Source of the DNA: Crossaster papposus
Taxonomy: Eukaryota; Echinodermata; Asteroidea; Velatida; Solasteridae
Reading direction: 5' to 3'
Assembly (NCBI GenBank): GCA_037893245.1
Contig: JBAIAA010000597.1
Coordinates: 248,001 to 312,000, forward strand
Length of the DNA stretch: 64,000 nt
Both the position numbers and the translations under genes were made by a program. The notes beneath the pieces are model-generated. The model did not search any database. It was given only the letters and a program-made list of their open reading frames with translations, and was not told where the DNA came from. Below, one piece after another: positions 21,928 to 33,219 of this stretch (its first letter is position 1; every line of letters begins with the position of its first letter).

Positions 21928-22984
21928 TTGTGAACCCTTGAATCCGTGCAGTGGCCTGCAATTACCCTGTGGGCCCACTGACTCCACCATTTATGGACTC
22001 GGAACTTATCGGTTTAATCACAATTGAACTGGTGCTGTTGTATATTCTTGACATGAATGTTTAGGTAAACCAAATTGTACCTGGATGTAAAATCATCTTT
22101 AGTGATATTTGTCCATTGAGCCAGTTAACCAAAATGTGCATAGAACGGTCTCTACATGTTAGTCTTGTAACAATCTTGCCAATTGTAAAGTGTTACTCAG
22201 CACATGTAACTCATAATTTTCTTTAAATGTTGAACCAACACTTTATACTAGTTCCTGTTTTTAACTTTTTGATGTTGTATTATTGTTAACAGTAAACATT
22301 TAACATAGTGTTCCAGCTGGTTTTCTTCAGCTATTACAGTTTTTCTCAATCGCTTTAATGCACTTTCCCAAACTCTTACCTCATTTTTTTAACAGCGTCT
22401 CAAAACCCCACATCATGAATGCAATTGGCCAATCCACTATTTCCAGTTCCCATTGTGTGCACACAAAATGCAAAACTCTAAACGCACTTGCCATAGCACA
22501 GATGCAATTTTCATTCTATTTTGACATTCTAGGCAAAACAGGTTGTTTTCTTCTCAACTGACTGTGTACCTTTTCTATTCGAAATACCGCAGTTGTGCAT
22601 TGGGTAAATCATTGCATGCAAAATACTACGTACAGTGAGCAGTGTGTTTGTACAAAAGATAACGCCAGCACGATGGGAGTTACTGCTCTTCACTGGCTCA
22701 ATTGAATAGGCCTACTACCAGAGCATAATGCTGTACATTCCATCATACAAGGTAGAGATGATGAATGTTTAGTACTCATAACGTATATAAGGGTTCCACT
22801 GAGCGCAATAGTTCTACAAGAACATTCCATGTTACACTATTGCATTTAGAAACCAAGTTTGATTGAAATTGGGCACCAAGTTTTCAAATGAAACAACACG
22901 ACCACATCATCAATGTTACAATATTGCAGGTACATGTATGACGACCTTTTCTTTAGTGGTGTTCGCACTGGACTTTTTAGTGCA
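21928..22984. other. 3' flank of Gypsy element, no LTR recognised
   Basis: I looked for a purine tract and for sequence matching 15.4-16.4 kb and saw neither clearly. The stretch is AT-rich with short open frames only. The 3' LTR is therefore missing, too diverged, or not in this window. Confidence 0.4.
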
Positions 22985-24112
22985 TCCAAATTGTAACAAA
23001 AACAAATTCACCACAATGCATTTCTAAAAGGTCCCCACAATAACATATTAAAAGTCTTTAAAAATTCAAGTGGTGGAAATATGACTAATTTGCATAAATC
23101 GTTAATCCCTTCCGCGTAATATATTTATTCACATATTTGGGTATATAATATATTTTTAAAGAATTGAAAAGTTTATTTGGGTAATTCTACTTACATATCT
23201 CTACTTCGATAACATTTTCTAAAGCGTATAAGTGACTGAATAATTATGAGAACATGGTAATTATCCAAAATGACAACTTCGTGACCCTATAAATGTTCGT
23301 ACATTACACTGTCTCCAGATATCATCCAGTAGTCAGTATCGGTGAGCTTCAAATTCACCAAGTTGCTTACTGGCACAGAAAAATCATATGAACAATGATA
23401 ACATTGTGATATTTAGCACAGCAAACCAAAACTGGGAGAAAATGGTTTGTTTATAAACTAGGCGAAAAAGAAGTTAAAGGGTTACCTAACATGGGAGACT
23501 TGAACAAGTTCAAGAAAATTCTCAAAATACATTCTAACGTAGATATGATTATTGTAAGCAACAACAATCTTTAATTTGGGGGGTTTCCTTGAACTTGTTC
23601 AAGTCTCTCACCTTAGGTAACCCTTCACCTACTTTTTAGCCCAATTTATGGACACACGATTTTCCCCCAGTTGTTGTTTGCTGGGCTAAATATCACAATG
23701 TTATCATTGTTCATAATGATTTTCCATAAGGTTTTAATAGGATAACTGTGCCAGTAAGCAACTTGGTGAATTTAAAGCTCAACCATACTGACTACTTGAT
23801 GATATCTGGAGACAAGGTAAATGCGTGCAAATTATAGGCTATAATTATTGATTTTGAACCATTACTCTATTTTCAAAATTATTCAGTCACTTAATTACAT
23901 GCTTTAGAAAATGTTATTGAAGTAAGGATGTGTAAGTAGAATCACCAAAATAAACTTTTCGAAAAATAAAAATAAAATATAGGAATAAACATATTACACA
24001 GCAGGGATTGACGAATTATGCAAATTAGACATATTTCCACCGCTTGGATTTTTAAAGATTTTTAGTATGTAATTCACTGTGGTGAAAAAAAAAATTGTTA
24101 CAAACTGGACTA
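22985..24112. mobile_element. Large fold-back repeat, arms of about 530 bp
   Basis: Left arm 22,985-23,518 and right arm 23,584-24,112 are imperfect reverse complements along their whole length. Shared blocks include ACTTGAACAAGTTCAAG, GTTGCTTACTGGCACAG, AACAATGATAACATTGTGAT, CCAGATATCATC and GGTGGAAATATG. A loop of about 65 bp separates them. No open frame of note is present. It resembles a long-TIR, loop-poor fold-back transposon. Similar sequence (CCAAGTTTGAYTGRAATTGG) occurs as a direct repeat just outside (22,853 and 24,117), which could be part of a wider repeat or a diverged flank. Confidence 0.88.
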
Positions 24113-24221
24113 TAAGCCAAGTTTGACTGGAATTGGACTTCAACTTTGCATGCAAGACCAATTTTTCAAAACTTTAACCAAAATGACACGTACTGATGGA
24201 CACAAGGACATACGGGCAAAT

Positions 24222-25140
24222 AAACTTATTTTAGTTAATTAGAACACCTTGCTACAGCATAATACACAATTACAGCAGTAATACATATTCATCAACGATG
24301 TCCTTGGACTTGCAAATCAACTTAATTTCATTAATTAATTAGAAAACCGTGCTACAGCATAATATACAAATTCATCAACCAGGTCCTTGTATTTGCAAAT
24401 TAACTTATTTTCAATAATTAATTAGAAAACCATCCTACAGCATAATACACAATTACAGCAGTAAATATAAATTCATCAACAAAGTCATTCGATTTGCAAA
24501 CTGCAATTTTTGTTGCGAGTGTCATCAATGTAAAATATATTTTGTTTCCTATAATTTTTACAAATTCACAACAATTGACTTCTAAAACCTTTATCTGTTA
24601 TGGTTGAGATCAAAGTTACTATGCAATTTGTAAAGTAGGTTATGGTACTCAAATCTACAACCTGAAACAAGTGCCTGGCATCAATGGTCGGGTAGTCCGG
24701 GCACTCGAGCCGGTTCCGATGCGAGGCCCTAGTCATTGCATATTAACTTATTTTCATTAATTAGTTAGAAAACATTGCTACAGCAGTATCATGAACAAAG
24801 TTCTTGAATTTTAAAATTAACTTATTTTTATTAATTATTTAATTAAAAAAACATGCTACAGCATAATGTACAATTGCAGCAGTAAATACATAATTCATCA
24901 ACACCGGTATTAAAAACAACGAAATTCCAATTTTTACAAGACTTAAACTTTATAACATTGTTTTTCAATGTTCAATGTCATAAGTATTAAGTGAATAACA
25001 AGGTAATCAGCTGATCTGAGGAAAAAGTTTCATGCCTGTCAAGAAAGAACTTGGACTTGCAAAATAACTTATTTCAATTAAATAAAAACCTTGGGACAAT
25101 ATAATACACAATTGAATCAGTAAATAGAAATTCATCAACA
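24222..25140. repeat. Degenerate tandem repeat, 85-110-bp unit, interrupted
   Basis: The core TACAGCATAATACACAATTA followed by CAGCAGTAAATA and AATTCATCAAC recurs near 24,252, 24,352, 24,434, 24,852 and 25,095, with partial copies near 24,780. Between cores the words CTTGGACTTGCAAATYAACTTA and TTAATTAATTAGAAAACC recur. Unrelated sequence splits the array (24,500-24,725 and 24,905-25,045). No coding sign. Confidence 0.75.
24507..24685 (+). repeat. About 190-bp dispersed direct repeat, copy 1
   Basis: Matches 25,546-25,735 at imperfect identity: CTGCAATTTT..GCGAG then ATCAATGTAAAATATATTTTG, then AAAACCTTTATCT, TACTATG and ACTCRATTCTACAACCT in the same order. Lies inside the interrupted tandem array. 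Confidence 0.8.
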
Positions 25141-25545
25141 ACGTCCACAGTATGCTTTGTGCATTTACGGGTAGTGTGGGACCCGGGCATCCGTTAACCA
25201 ATTCGCGTCGGATGACGTGTATAAACGCATTTTTTCCCTGAAAATTAAAACAGTTGACTGATAAACACGCCATGAGCAACTCGGAGCATGGCCGAAAATA
25301 TCTATCAGTGACAAGCTCACAACCAGCATGTGGGTGTACTACACATCATTTTTCAGCCTTAACCCGCCTGGGATCGATGTTTGTGGAAAAAACATTCCAT
25401 GCCTGGGCCCGGTCAGTGTCAAGATAATCCTGGCATGAACTGGTTAAAGAAACAACTCCAAAAATTGTACATACATTTAGTTGAGGTGACATCAGAGGTC
25501 ACATAATTTAAAGGCTATCTGATGCACACCGTCTACAGTGTATAC

Positions 25546-25735
25546 TGCAATTTTGGCGAGCATCATCAATGTTAAATATATATTTTGTTTTTCTATGCAG
25601 CCTGGTTTCATTTTAAAAATTAACAACAATTGACATTCAAAACCTTTATCTTTCATGGTCTGAGAAGTATTACTATGTAATTTGTAAAGTTGGTTACGGG
25701 TACTCGATTCTACAACCTAATACAAGGTATTTACT
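25546..25735 (+). repeat. About 190-bp dispersed direct repeat, copy 2
   Basis: Second copy of 24,507-24,685, offset about 1.05 kb. A tandem unit (25,055-25,140) precedes it as in copy 1, so the pair probably arose by duplication of a block larger than the repeat itself. Confidence 0.8.
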
Positions 25736-25957
25736 GGCTGTAATATGTCATTTGAACATTAACAGGTAAAAAGTGATTCTGGAGTACACTCTGCCAATAG
25801 CTGATAGGGTGAACACAATTTCAAAAGATCTATATTTGGCTACAACCTCTATAAAATGACAAGCGATTTTCAAATTTGCAGAGGTATCCATGATGATTGA
25901 TCCCAACAGTTTCAGTCTGAAAATGCACACAGGTCCCATTTAAGTCCATTCTAACCA

Positions 25958-26394
25958 TAGAGCTACATTACATTACTAGAGAGCTGGCTCGATGTACAAA
26001 GTGATGCGAGCTGGGCGCATCGATGTTTGTGCACAAACCTATGGAAAACTTAAAATTGTGTACGGCTTTTGTACGGCTATTTGCATATCTGCGTTTGTAT
26101 TCTATACAGTGCGTTATCGAAGCCGATACGCCCAAAACCGAAACGAATGATGAGCAAATGAGCACAAATGCGTGTGCATACCCGCGCGCTGCCGATGATT
26201 TTGCCTTTACTTTTTTTACTTGCATGACGCGCATAAGTTGTTTGCGTCTGTTCTACTTGCACGCGCGTTGCATTTTGTTTAATGTTCTACCAGCACGCAC
26301 ATGAATTCAAAATGTCTGCGTGAAGAATGGATTCAAAGTATCTCAGCGCATAAAAAATGAAGAGTTAGCGCTCTAGTAATTTAATATAGCTCTA
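25958..26394 (-). mobile_element. MITE family X, complete copy (33-bp TIRs)
   Basis: Termini: TAGAGCTACATTACATTACT.. (25,958-25,990) and, in reverse complement, TAGAGCTATATTAAATTACT.. (26,362-26,394). The interior is CpG-containing and includes AAAAGCCGTACA and TTTTGGGCGTATCGGCTTCG. A second, right-truncated copy in opposite orientation lies at 43,774-44,165 and aligns through the whole interior. That establishes this as a dispersed family of about 437 bp. No transposase is encoded, and the target duplication is not obvious. Confidence 0.88.
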
Positions 26395-26943
26395 TTATCC
26401 TAACTTAATCGTCCCAATCGCATTCCCGTTTCCTTGCTTTCTGCTCAAGTTTCCGCTTCTCGTTCATGACTTTGGTATTGTAACGAAATGCAATGCATAG
26501 GTGCTCCGTAGTTTGGCGCGCCATAGTTAGTCTGTGCTATTTTTAGAAGCGGGTATAAAAGCGAGTGTTGCGCACAGTGGAACGAGTCGAGCCGGGGAGT
26601 ACGCGTCAATCGTGTTTGATGTGCACGTGCTGACGTTATATTGAGAAGCTACAGTGTTGCGTTCTCACGGAGCGACTCGGGCCAGGACCGGAGATCAGCA
26701 GCGAATTGTGGACGTCGGCATCGCTTACTGTACTTGATCGTGAGTGTTGAGATGTATTTTCAGTAGTTGGGTGTTATCTACTAGTTTACTTAAAGCTAAT
26801 CGTGGGACTTGAAGAGATTTGCGAAGCACAAACAGTTCACTTCGTTGCACACCCTACCTCTCTGTTGTTCCTGGTGGTAGCTCAGGCATATGTGATATTC
26901 GGGGTTGTCATGTTTATATCTAGCTAAATAACTCGCTAATAAA
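26395..26943 (+). promoter_or_regulatory. LTR-like promoter segment with TATA box and polyadenylation signal
   Basis: A canonical TATAAAA in a GC-rich setting (GCGGGTATAAAAGCG, box at 26,554-26,560) is followed by a CpG-rich leader, a GTGAGT donor-like site at 26,740, and AATAAA at 26,938-26,943. TATA to poly(A) signal within about 380 bp on one strand is typical of an LTR or of the 5' end of a tyrosine-recombinase retroelement. It lies upstream of, and in the same orientation as, the Ngaro-like ORF1 (29,817), so it could be that element's promoter. No second copy was found to prove terminal-repeat status. Confidence 0.4.
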
Positions 26944-27080
26944 ACTTATCCCCGTGTGTAGAAATTCCCCCACTTTAATTTCCTAGCCCTACGAGCAGAT
27001 CTTCTTAATAAATCACTAGTTTAGGCCCTATGGTAGATTCTAGAAGGATTACCTGTTAGTTCCCTTCACCGAAGTAGTTG

Positions 27081-27265
27081 CCTTACCTTAAGGAATACCC
27101 TTACCTTAAGGAATACCCTTACCTTAAGGAATCCCCTTACCTTAAGAAATCCCCTTACCTTAAGAAATCCCCTTACCTTAAGGAATCCCCTTATCTTAAG
27201 GAATCCCCTCAACTTAAGGAATCCCCTTACCTTAAGGAATCCCCTCAACTTAAGGAATCTCATTT
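27081..27265. repeat. 18-bp minisatellite (CCTTACCTTAAGGAATCC)
   Basis: About ten copies of an 18-bp unit with variants TACC/AACT and GGAAT/GAAAT. It contains the palindrome CCTTAAGG. Because 18 is a multiple of 3, a forward frame reads as a Pro-Tyr-Leu-Lys-Glu-Ser repeat and a reverse frame as a Leu-Arg-Gly-Phe repeat. Neither has surrounding gene features. Confidence 0.92.
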
Positions 27266-27560
27266 CCTGAAGTACTGGTTGACGGCTGCCTCGCGGGAGA
27301 CGAAGGATCGAGCTCATTTGGAGGATCGACATCTACCTTCGGAAGACCTCACGAGGGTCACCTCGCTTTCAGGAACTGGGCCCCTGTCTCAATGAAACCC
27401 CTTTCCCTCTAAGTAGTTCTTTCCCCTTAAGGAATCTCATTCCCTAAAGCACTGGTTGACGGCTGCCTCGCGGGAGACGGAGGATCGAGCTTAATTGGAG
27501 GATCGATATCTGCCTTCGGAAAATCTCACGAGGGTCAACTCGCTTAAAGGAACCCCTTCC
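27252..27560. repeat. Tandem duplication, about 170-bp unit
   Basis: Two copies of TTAAGGAATCTCATT.. followed by CTGGTTGACGGCTGCCTCGC, GGGAGACG, GGATCGAGCT, TTGGAGGATCGA and CTCACGAGGGTCA (about 27,252-27,400 and 27,420-27,560). The minisatellite unit forms the left edge of each, so the array and duplication share ancestry. Confidence 0.88.
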
Positions 27561-28652
27561 TTAAGTAAATCCCTTCCCCTAGGTAATTCTATTTCCTTGT
27601 CCCCTCGAACAACTCTTTAAGGAAACCCCTTCCCTCACATTGATTATCACAATAAAGAGGGACCTACAGTGATTGTATTGGAATTAAAGAGGCAGTTGAA
27701 GTTCGTTGTGATGGTACTTGTGTCTAGTTATTTTGACGTCTGGTCAGTTGTCCGTGTAGGGAAGTCCGGATTCGCGTTGCCTTGTTGATAGATTTCGCGC
27801 ATATCTATAGGTTCCGGGAAGATTGTGTTACGTGCGGCGACAGACAGTTACCAAACGAATAATCGCCCTAGGACTATCTGGACTGCCGCTCGTCTGGAGA
27901 GTTCTTGAGACTGTTAAGGAAAGTAGGTTCGCCACAGTATGTATAGTTTTTGCATCCTGTTGGAAGCCTGGATTATTATTGCCAAATGCGGCTATTTCAC
28001 GTCGTCCTGCCCCCCCCCCCCCAAAAAAAAGGTATAAATTGAATTTAATTATCAAGGGCACTAAATGTACAGTATCCAAGAAGGTGCAGATGGTTTTCAA
28101 TTGGAAACTTGAATGTCCTACAAACACCATATCCTAAAAGGTGGTACAGTAAACTGCAGTAGGACTCGAAAATTTGTAAAATCAACTTACACGAATGCCA
28201 GCATTTGCAGTCATTATTTTGCAGACTATACACGAATGGCCTATGCACATATGATTCATTCCACAAATACCCTGGTTTACCTCCTTAATTCTTGATTCCA
28301 GCAAATTAGTCCTCAATTTTTATTATCACAGGCTGGGGTACTAAACACACTGGGTGCATTCAGACACCGTTTTAAATTCGCTTAAAACACAACTCGATTT
28401 GGTTAAAAGTTTCAGCTTAAACAATGTCTGAACGGTTTTATCTCACCGCTAAAACGATGATTTAAAACACCTCGGAGGGAGGGTTTATCTAAAAACTCTG
28501 GCCATTTTATCTTTTTAACAGTGTCTAAACGGTTTTAGCTAAAACATTCCTGTTATTAGCCGCCACATTTGACAGTTGCGTAAACTGTTCTTATGGCACG
28601 CTCTTGGTGCAAGTGCGGTAATTGTTTACGTGCTCCGATCCAGTAAAGTGAT
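27561..28652. other. Spacer with poly(C)/poly(A) tract and a weak interspersed motif
   Basis: A C(12)A(8) tract lies near 28,009-28,029. Between 28,355 and 28,540 the word TGTCTRAACGGTTTTA appears about three times (28,362, 28,422, 28,519) with GGTGCATTCAGACACCG at the start, suggesting a decayed MITE. No gene is recognised. Confidence 0.4.
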
Positions 28653-28736
28653 GCATACATGTGCGCGCTATAAGCAAATGGGTAGCCGCACGCCGCATAC
28701 ATGTGCGCGCTATCAGCAAATGGGTAGCCGCACGCC
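28653..28736. repeat. 42-bp exact tandem duplication
   Basis: Two consecutive copies of a 42-bp unit (GCATACATGTGCGCGCTATA.. ending CCGCACGCC) differ at one base (ATAAGC/ATCAGC). A short third start (GCATAC) follows. Confidence 0.93.
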
Positions 28737-29816
28737 GCATACCCACGCCATTATTAGCTGCCATTGCAACGTTTTACCTCCATGGTTTTACACTAATTTC
28801 GGTTTCGTTATATCTACTAGTTTATCCGTGTATTTTTGTCGATCATTAACTTTACAGTTAGCTGTACTTTCAATTCTGTTCATCATCGTGGCCAATGCTC
28901 TGACAATTGCAAAGAAAGGCTAAGACAAGGGATTGGAATAAAGTATCGCATGGTGTGAATTGGACGAGGGTGAAAGTGAAGGCCCTCACTAGCGGTGGGC
29001 CAAAGTGACATTGTTTGCAATTGCCTTCTTATCATGCTCAATAAAGCTATAAGGCTATCGACTGCCGGATTAGCTTCTTCATTAGAAACAATCATTTGCT
29101 GAATCGCGATAATTATTTTAAGAAGAATTTCTCTCGACAGCGCATTTTTGAAAATCATGTATTTAGGGTTCGCTATTGGCACCGCCGTGAACATAGAGGG
29201 CGACTGACCCATCGTCAGTCGCGATTCTGTCGGCACGTAGCTGGACGTGTTTTGCTCGAGGCTCAGGAAACTTGAACCCGGTACCACCGGACCGGGGTAT
29301 ATCTATAGTTTCACGTGAGGAGTCGAGGAGGCTCAGGGCAGGTTTGATAAGAGGTACAGGGGATAGAGGTTTGCCCTGCACGTTGAAATATTCTCTCATT
29401 AGGAAAGTATGGCGACGATTTAGTGCGTTTATTCTTGCGGCGCTAAATTCAATCAAGGTCTGCTTTGCACAGGGTCATTTCCACTTCGGTGAGCCGCGTG
29501 TATAATGTATTTATCTGTTTTAGAAATGCTTTTGTGTTTATCACAAAGATTGTACGTGCAGGGTAGGATCCTTCGTTGTTGGCATTTTGCTAAGGTTAGT
29601 GTTATTCAAATCGGGGTATTTACGCGCAACGAAATTCATAAATCCTTGCCAGAATATTCAGGGGGCTTTGTGCTAAGCCGAGAAACAGTCATCAGTGCGT
29701 AGCGCCTCGGTCGCTCTGCGTATTAGGGTGTGTCATACGAATGCGTTCGTTGCGGTTTGTAGTGCCTTCTCAATCTTCAGTTTGGACGGTTTATATTACC
29801 CTTAATTTCAGAAATA
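28737..29816. other. Presumed 5' leader region of the Ngaro-like element, no gene recognised
   Basis: Reverse frames of 134 and 97 codons (28,883-29,287 and 29,163-29,456) have no family that I can name and overlap each other. A splice-acceptor-like ACCCTTAATTTCAG ends at 29,812, four bases before the ATG of ORF1, so the mRNA probably has a spliced 5' UTR. Confidence 0.4.
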
Positions 29817-30245
29817 ATGGAAAATATGTTCGATCCAATCGAGGAGAGCGCAGATGCTTACGCAGAAGTCGTCAACGAGGGTGCTGGCCCTCTTTTTCGT
29901 GGACTGTGTGCCAGTTTCAAGGTCTCCGCGAAATGCTTTGAAGCCCTAATCGCGGACGGTTGGGACGATCCCGAACAATTCCAAGAACTATCCCCCGAGT
30001 GGCGAAATCACGTTCTCGCCTTGGCCCCTAACGGAGGACAGAAACGCAACTTGGAGAAAATGGTTGACCGGGTTGACGCCGGTCCTCTTAACGGCCCCGC
30101 CCCTAAGAAACGTCGCGTGCAACTCGACGCATCCTCTGAAGGCGCAAAGGATCAGGCGGGCCCGAGTGGTATTTCAACCGGGGATGCCGAGCCGAGTCAG
30201 GCTGCAGCGGCTGCAAATTCCGAATCCGGTCCAACGTCTTCCCAG
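29817..30245 (+). CDS. Ngaro-like retrotransposon ORF1 (gag-like), exon 1
   Basis: The ATG at 29,817 has an acceptor-like site just upstream. The exon runs 143 codons to a donor CAG|GTATGT at 30,246 and is phase 0. The N-terminus is acidic (FDPIEESADAYAEVVNEG). It contains a compact helical segment (CFEALIADGWDDPEQFQELS), then a basic patch (PAPKKRRVQL) like a nuclear localisation signal, and a Ser/Ala/Gly-rich low-complexity tail. By position and by exon 2's zinc knuckle it is the RNA-binding gag-like protein. If the intron were retained, translation would stop at 30,317. It has no obvious similarity to a host protein that I know. Confidence 0.68.
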
Positions 30246-33219
30246 GTATGTAGCTCCATGGTCTCATGTATTTTGATATCAGGGGAAGAGCCCCGTGCCA
30301 ATTGTATTTGTATGTAGCCGGGGAATTGCCCCGCATTAGATTGTATTTTGTTGTCGGGGGAATAGCCCAGTCCCAAACTGTATTTGCGTAGCCGGGGAAG
30401 TGCCCCGCATGAGATTGTATTTTGTTGTCGGGGGGAATAGCCCAGTCCCAAAATGTCGGGGGGAATAGCCCAGTCCCAAGCAGTATTTGCTTAGCCGGGG
30501 AAGTGCCCCGCATGAGGTTGTATTTTGTTGTCGGGGGAATAGCCCAGTCCCAAACTGTATTTGCTTAGCCGGGGAAGTGCCCCGCATGAGGTTGTATTTT
30601 GTTGTCAGGGCCAGTGCCAACTGTAAGTTTGCATATTTTAGCCGGGGGAGTGCCCTGCGCGGGATTGTATTTTATGTTTAGGGGAAAAACCCTGTGCCAA
30701 CCTGTTTTTGCATATCCGGGAAGAGTGCCCCGCGTACGTGAGTTTGTTTTGATGTCAGGGGAAGTGCCCCAGCCCAAATTGTATTTGCATTATAGGGGAA
30801 GTGCCCCGCGTGAGATGGCGTTTTGTTGTCTGGGAAAGCCCCCGCATCAAATGTGTATTCGCATATCCGGGTGAATTGCGTCGCGTGAGAGTGTATTTTG
30901 ATGTCGGGGGAAGCGCCCCGGGTAAAATTGTATTTTCGTATCCTGGGAGAAGTGTCCCGCGTAAAACCATAATTTAGAGTTAGGGGAAGCGCCCTGTGCT
31001 GAATTTATATTTGCATATCTAGGGAGAATTGCCCCTCGTGAGATGGTATTTTGGGGTCAGGATAAGGTCTCGTATCAATTTGTATGTGCATATCTAGGGA
31101 CAATTGTCCCTCGTGAGATTCTATTTTGAGGTCAGTGTAAGGTCCCGTTTCAAATGTTATTTGCATATATAGGGAGATTTGCCTCTCGTGAGTTTGTATT
31201 TTGAGATCAGTATAAGGTCCCGTGTCAAATTGTATTTGCATATCTAGGGAAAATTGCTCCTCGTGAGATTTTATTTGAGGTCGGTGTAAGGTCCCGTATC
31301 AAATTGTATTTGCATATTCCGGGTGAAGGGCTCTGTGTAAGTTTGTATTGGATGTCAGAGGAAGCGGCAGGGTCAAATGTTTTTGCATATCCAGGGAGAA
31401 ATACCGTGTGTAAGTTTGCATTTGTTGAGAGGGAGAGCGCCCGGGCAAATATATTTGCATACCCAGGGGAAGTGCCCCGTGTAAGATTGTATTTGGATGT
31501 TTTATTTTAGGGGAAACGCCCCGGGCCAAAACTGTATTTCAATATCCAGGGTAACGTGCCCCGCGTGGGATTGTATATTGATGTCGGGGAAAAGGCCCCA
31601 TGCCAATTGTATTGGAAAAAGAAAGGGGAGTGCCCCGCGTGTTTGGTGTTAAGGGAAGGTTCCCGTGTCAAATTGCATTTTATATCCAGGGGGTGTACTC
31701 TGCGAGGTTGTATTGGATGTCAAGGGAAGCCCTCGCGCCAAATTGTGTTTGCATCAATACAATGGGAAAGTCCTCGCGTGTGGCTGTATTAAATTCAGGG
31801 GAAGCCCCCCGTGCCAAATTGTATTTGCATAGGTCAAGAAGTGCCCTGCGTGAAATTGTTGATGTCGGGGAGGCCACGTGAACATTTGTATTTGTATAAA
31901 TACAAGTGCCCCACGCAAAATTGTATTAAATTTCAGGGAAAGCCACAAAAAGCCAGCCTAATTGTATTTTTGTAAACAAATTAATGGAGAGGAAAATATT
32001 CCACCTACAAAACTGTATTTGCCTATGCAGGGGAGTGCCCCGCGTACGTTGGAATTCTGTCTTAGAGTCAGTAATCCGGTGATCAAACGGCTTTTGGATT
32101 ATAAGGGTGGTGTGCCCTGCGCCAAATTTCATTGTGATATCGGGGATTCACCTCATGCCAAATGTTTCTGGATATGAAGGGGAAGTGCCCCGGGCGAGAT
32201 GGTGTTTTGCTATAGTGGGGAAGTGCCCCTCAACATTTGTCGTACTCTAGGTGCCTCTCACCAGATGTTATTTTGTCGGGACGGTGTAGTACTCGGAAGT
32301 GTATTGTATTATTTTTTACATTTTGATAAAGGGCAATTTTTCCTCACAAAGACTTTGATAGGAAGGGAAGGGCCCTTTATATCAGCTGTGGAGCAGTAGT
32401 GTCGTTTGGGGTCTCATAAGGGAAGGACCTGATTTACAAGGGGAACGCCCCGGGAAGTTATATTTATGGCGAGTGTCCCTCGACATCAATTTATAGTTTG
32501 CCACAAAGGGAAAGAGCCTCACAAAATTGATTTTGTAAGGAAAGAGGGTGCCTCGCCCAGAATTTGAAGGTTACTATAATAGGAAATTAAGGGTGGCACT
32601 TCACGCTTGGATTATTTGGGGAGAATGGGCGCATGTATTCATTGTACCGCCGGGCACTTTGTTATAGTAAGGTGTGCCGAAGTTCTCGGCGGTCAGGAAC
32701 CCGGGTGTCATGCGCTAAATTATGTTACCATGAGCGGATAGGCTCCACTGAAATGATCAATGGCGTAAGGTTACTGTCCCGCAAAATTATGTATTGCCCT
32801 CATAGGGGAAAGGCCCCGCTTTTGATTCTGCTGGCAGTCTAAGCAAGATGTCCAGCAATATATTGGTTAGAATTAGTACCCATTGCAATTTCTGACGGTA
32901 TAGCAAAGTACCTAATGCTTAAGTGGCTCGCTGTCAGATAAAGGATAGCCACAATTTTAGGCTGAGGGGAGGCGCCCCGTTTTGAGTTTGGGTGTCTAAT
33001 TTGCACGGGGGAGTATCTTGTTAAGTTCTCTCATTGCGAAAGCTTTAATATAATGGATCTCGTGAGCGGCCCCACGGCACCCTGGCACATGATGTTTGGG
33101 TGTCTTGGTTGGCACTAGGGCTTAACGAGTATAAAATTTGATCGGTCGAAATAAGGATTAGAGAGTGTGATTAGAGATTTTCTCAATGCTGTGGTATTGT
33201 ATTATAACAATCAATGCAG
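30246..33219 (+). repeat. Intron filled by a 74-bp minisatellite of phased mini-hairpins
   Basis: The 2,974-bp GT..AG interval lies between two phase-0 exons. From about 30,280 to at least 32,240, and more weakly to 32,480, it consists of a degenerating unit, clearest at 30,390-30,600. The unit is 74 bp, made of two half-units of about 37 bp: (A) GGGGAAGTGCCCCGCATGAG then TTGTATTTTGTTGTC, and (B) GGGGGAATAGCCCAGTCCCA then AACTGTATTTGCTTAGCC. Each half starts with a GGG(G)-A-rich-(C)CCC stem. GGGGAAGCGCCCC, GGGAGAATTGCCCC and similar variants keep the pairing although loops vary. The array is better preserved at its 5' end and decays toward 33 kb. Confidence 0.8.

Noticed and set aside
21928-22330. 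3' LTR of the forward Gypsy element
   Set aside because: I could not find a match to the 15.4-16.4-kb sequence or a polypurine tract. Calling an LTR would be guesswork.
28883-29456. Overlapping reverse frames of 134 and 97 codons
   Set aside because: No recognisable family, mutual overlap, and located in a presumed leader region. Not supported as genes.
30260-32480. Possible CRISPR-like or riboswitch array from evenly spaced GGGG..CCCC stems
   Set aside because: It is a degenerating tandem repeat without unique spacers, inside an intron. Reported instead as a hairpin minisatellite.
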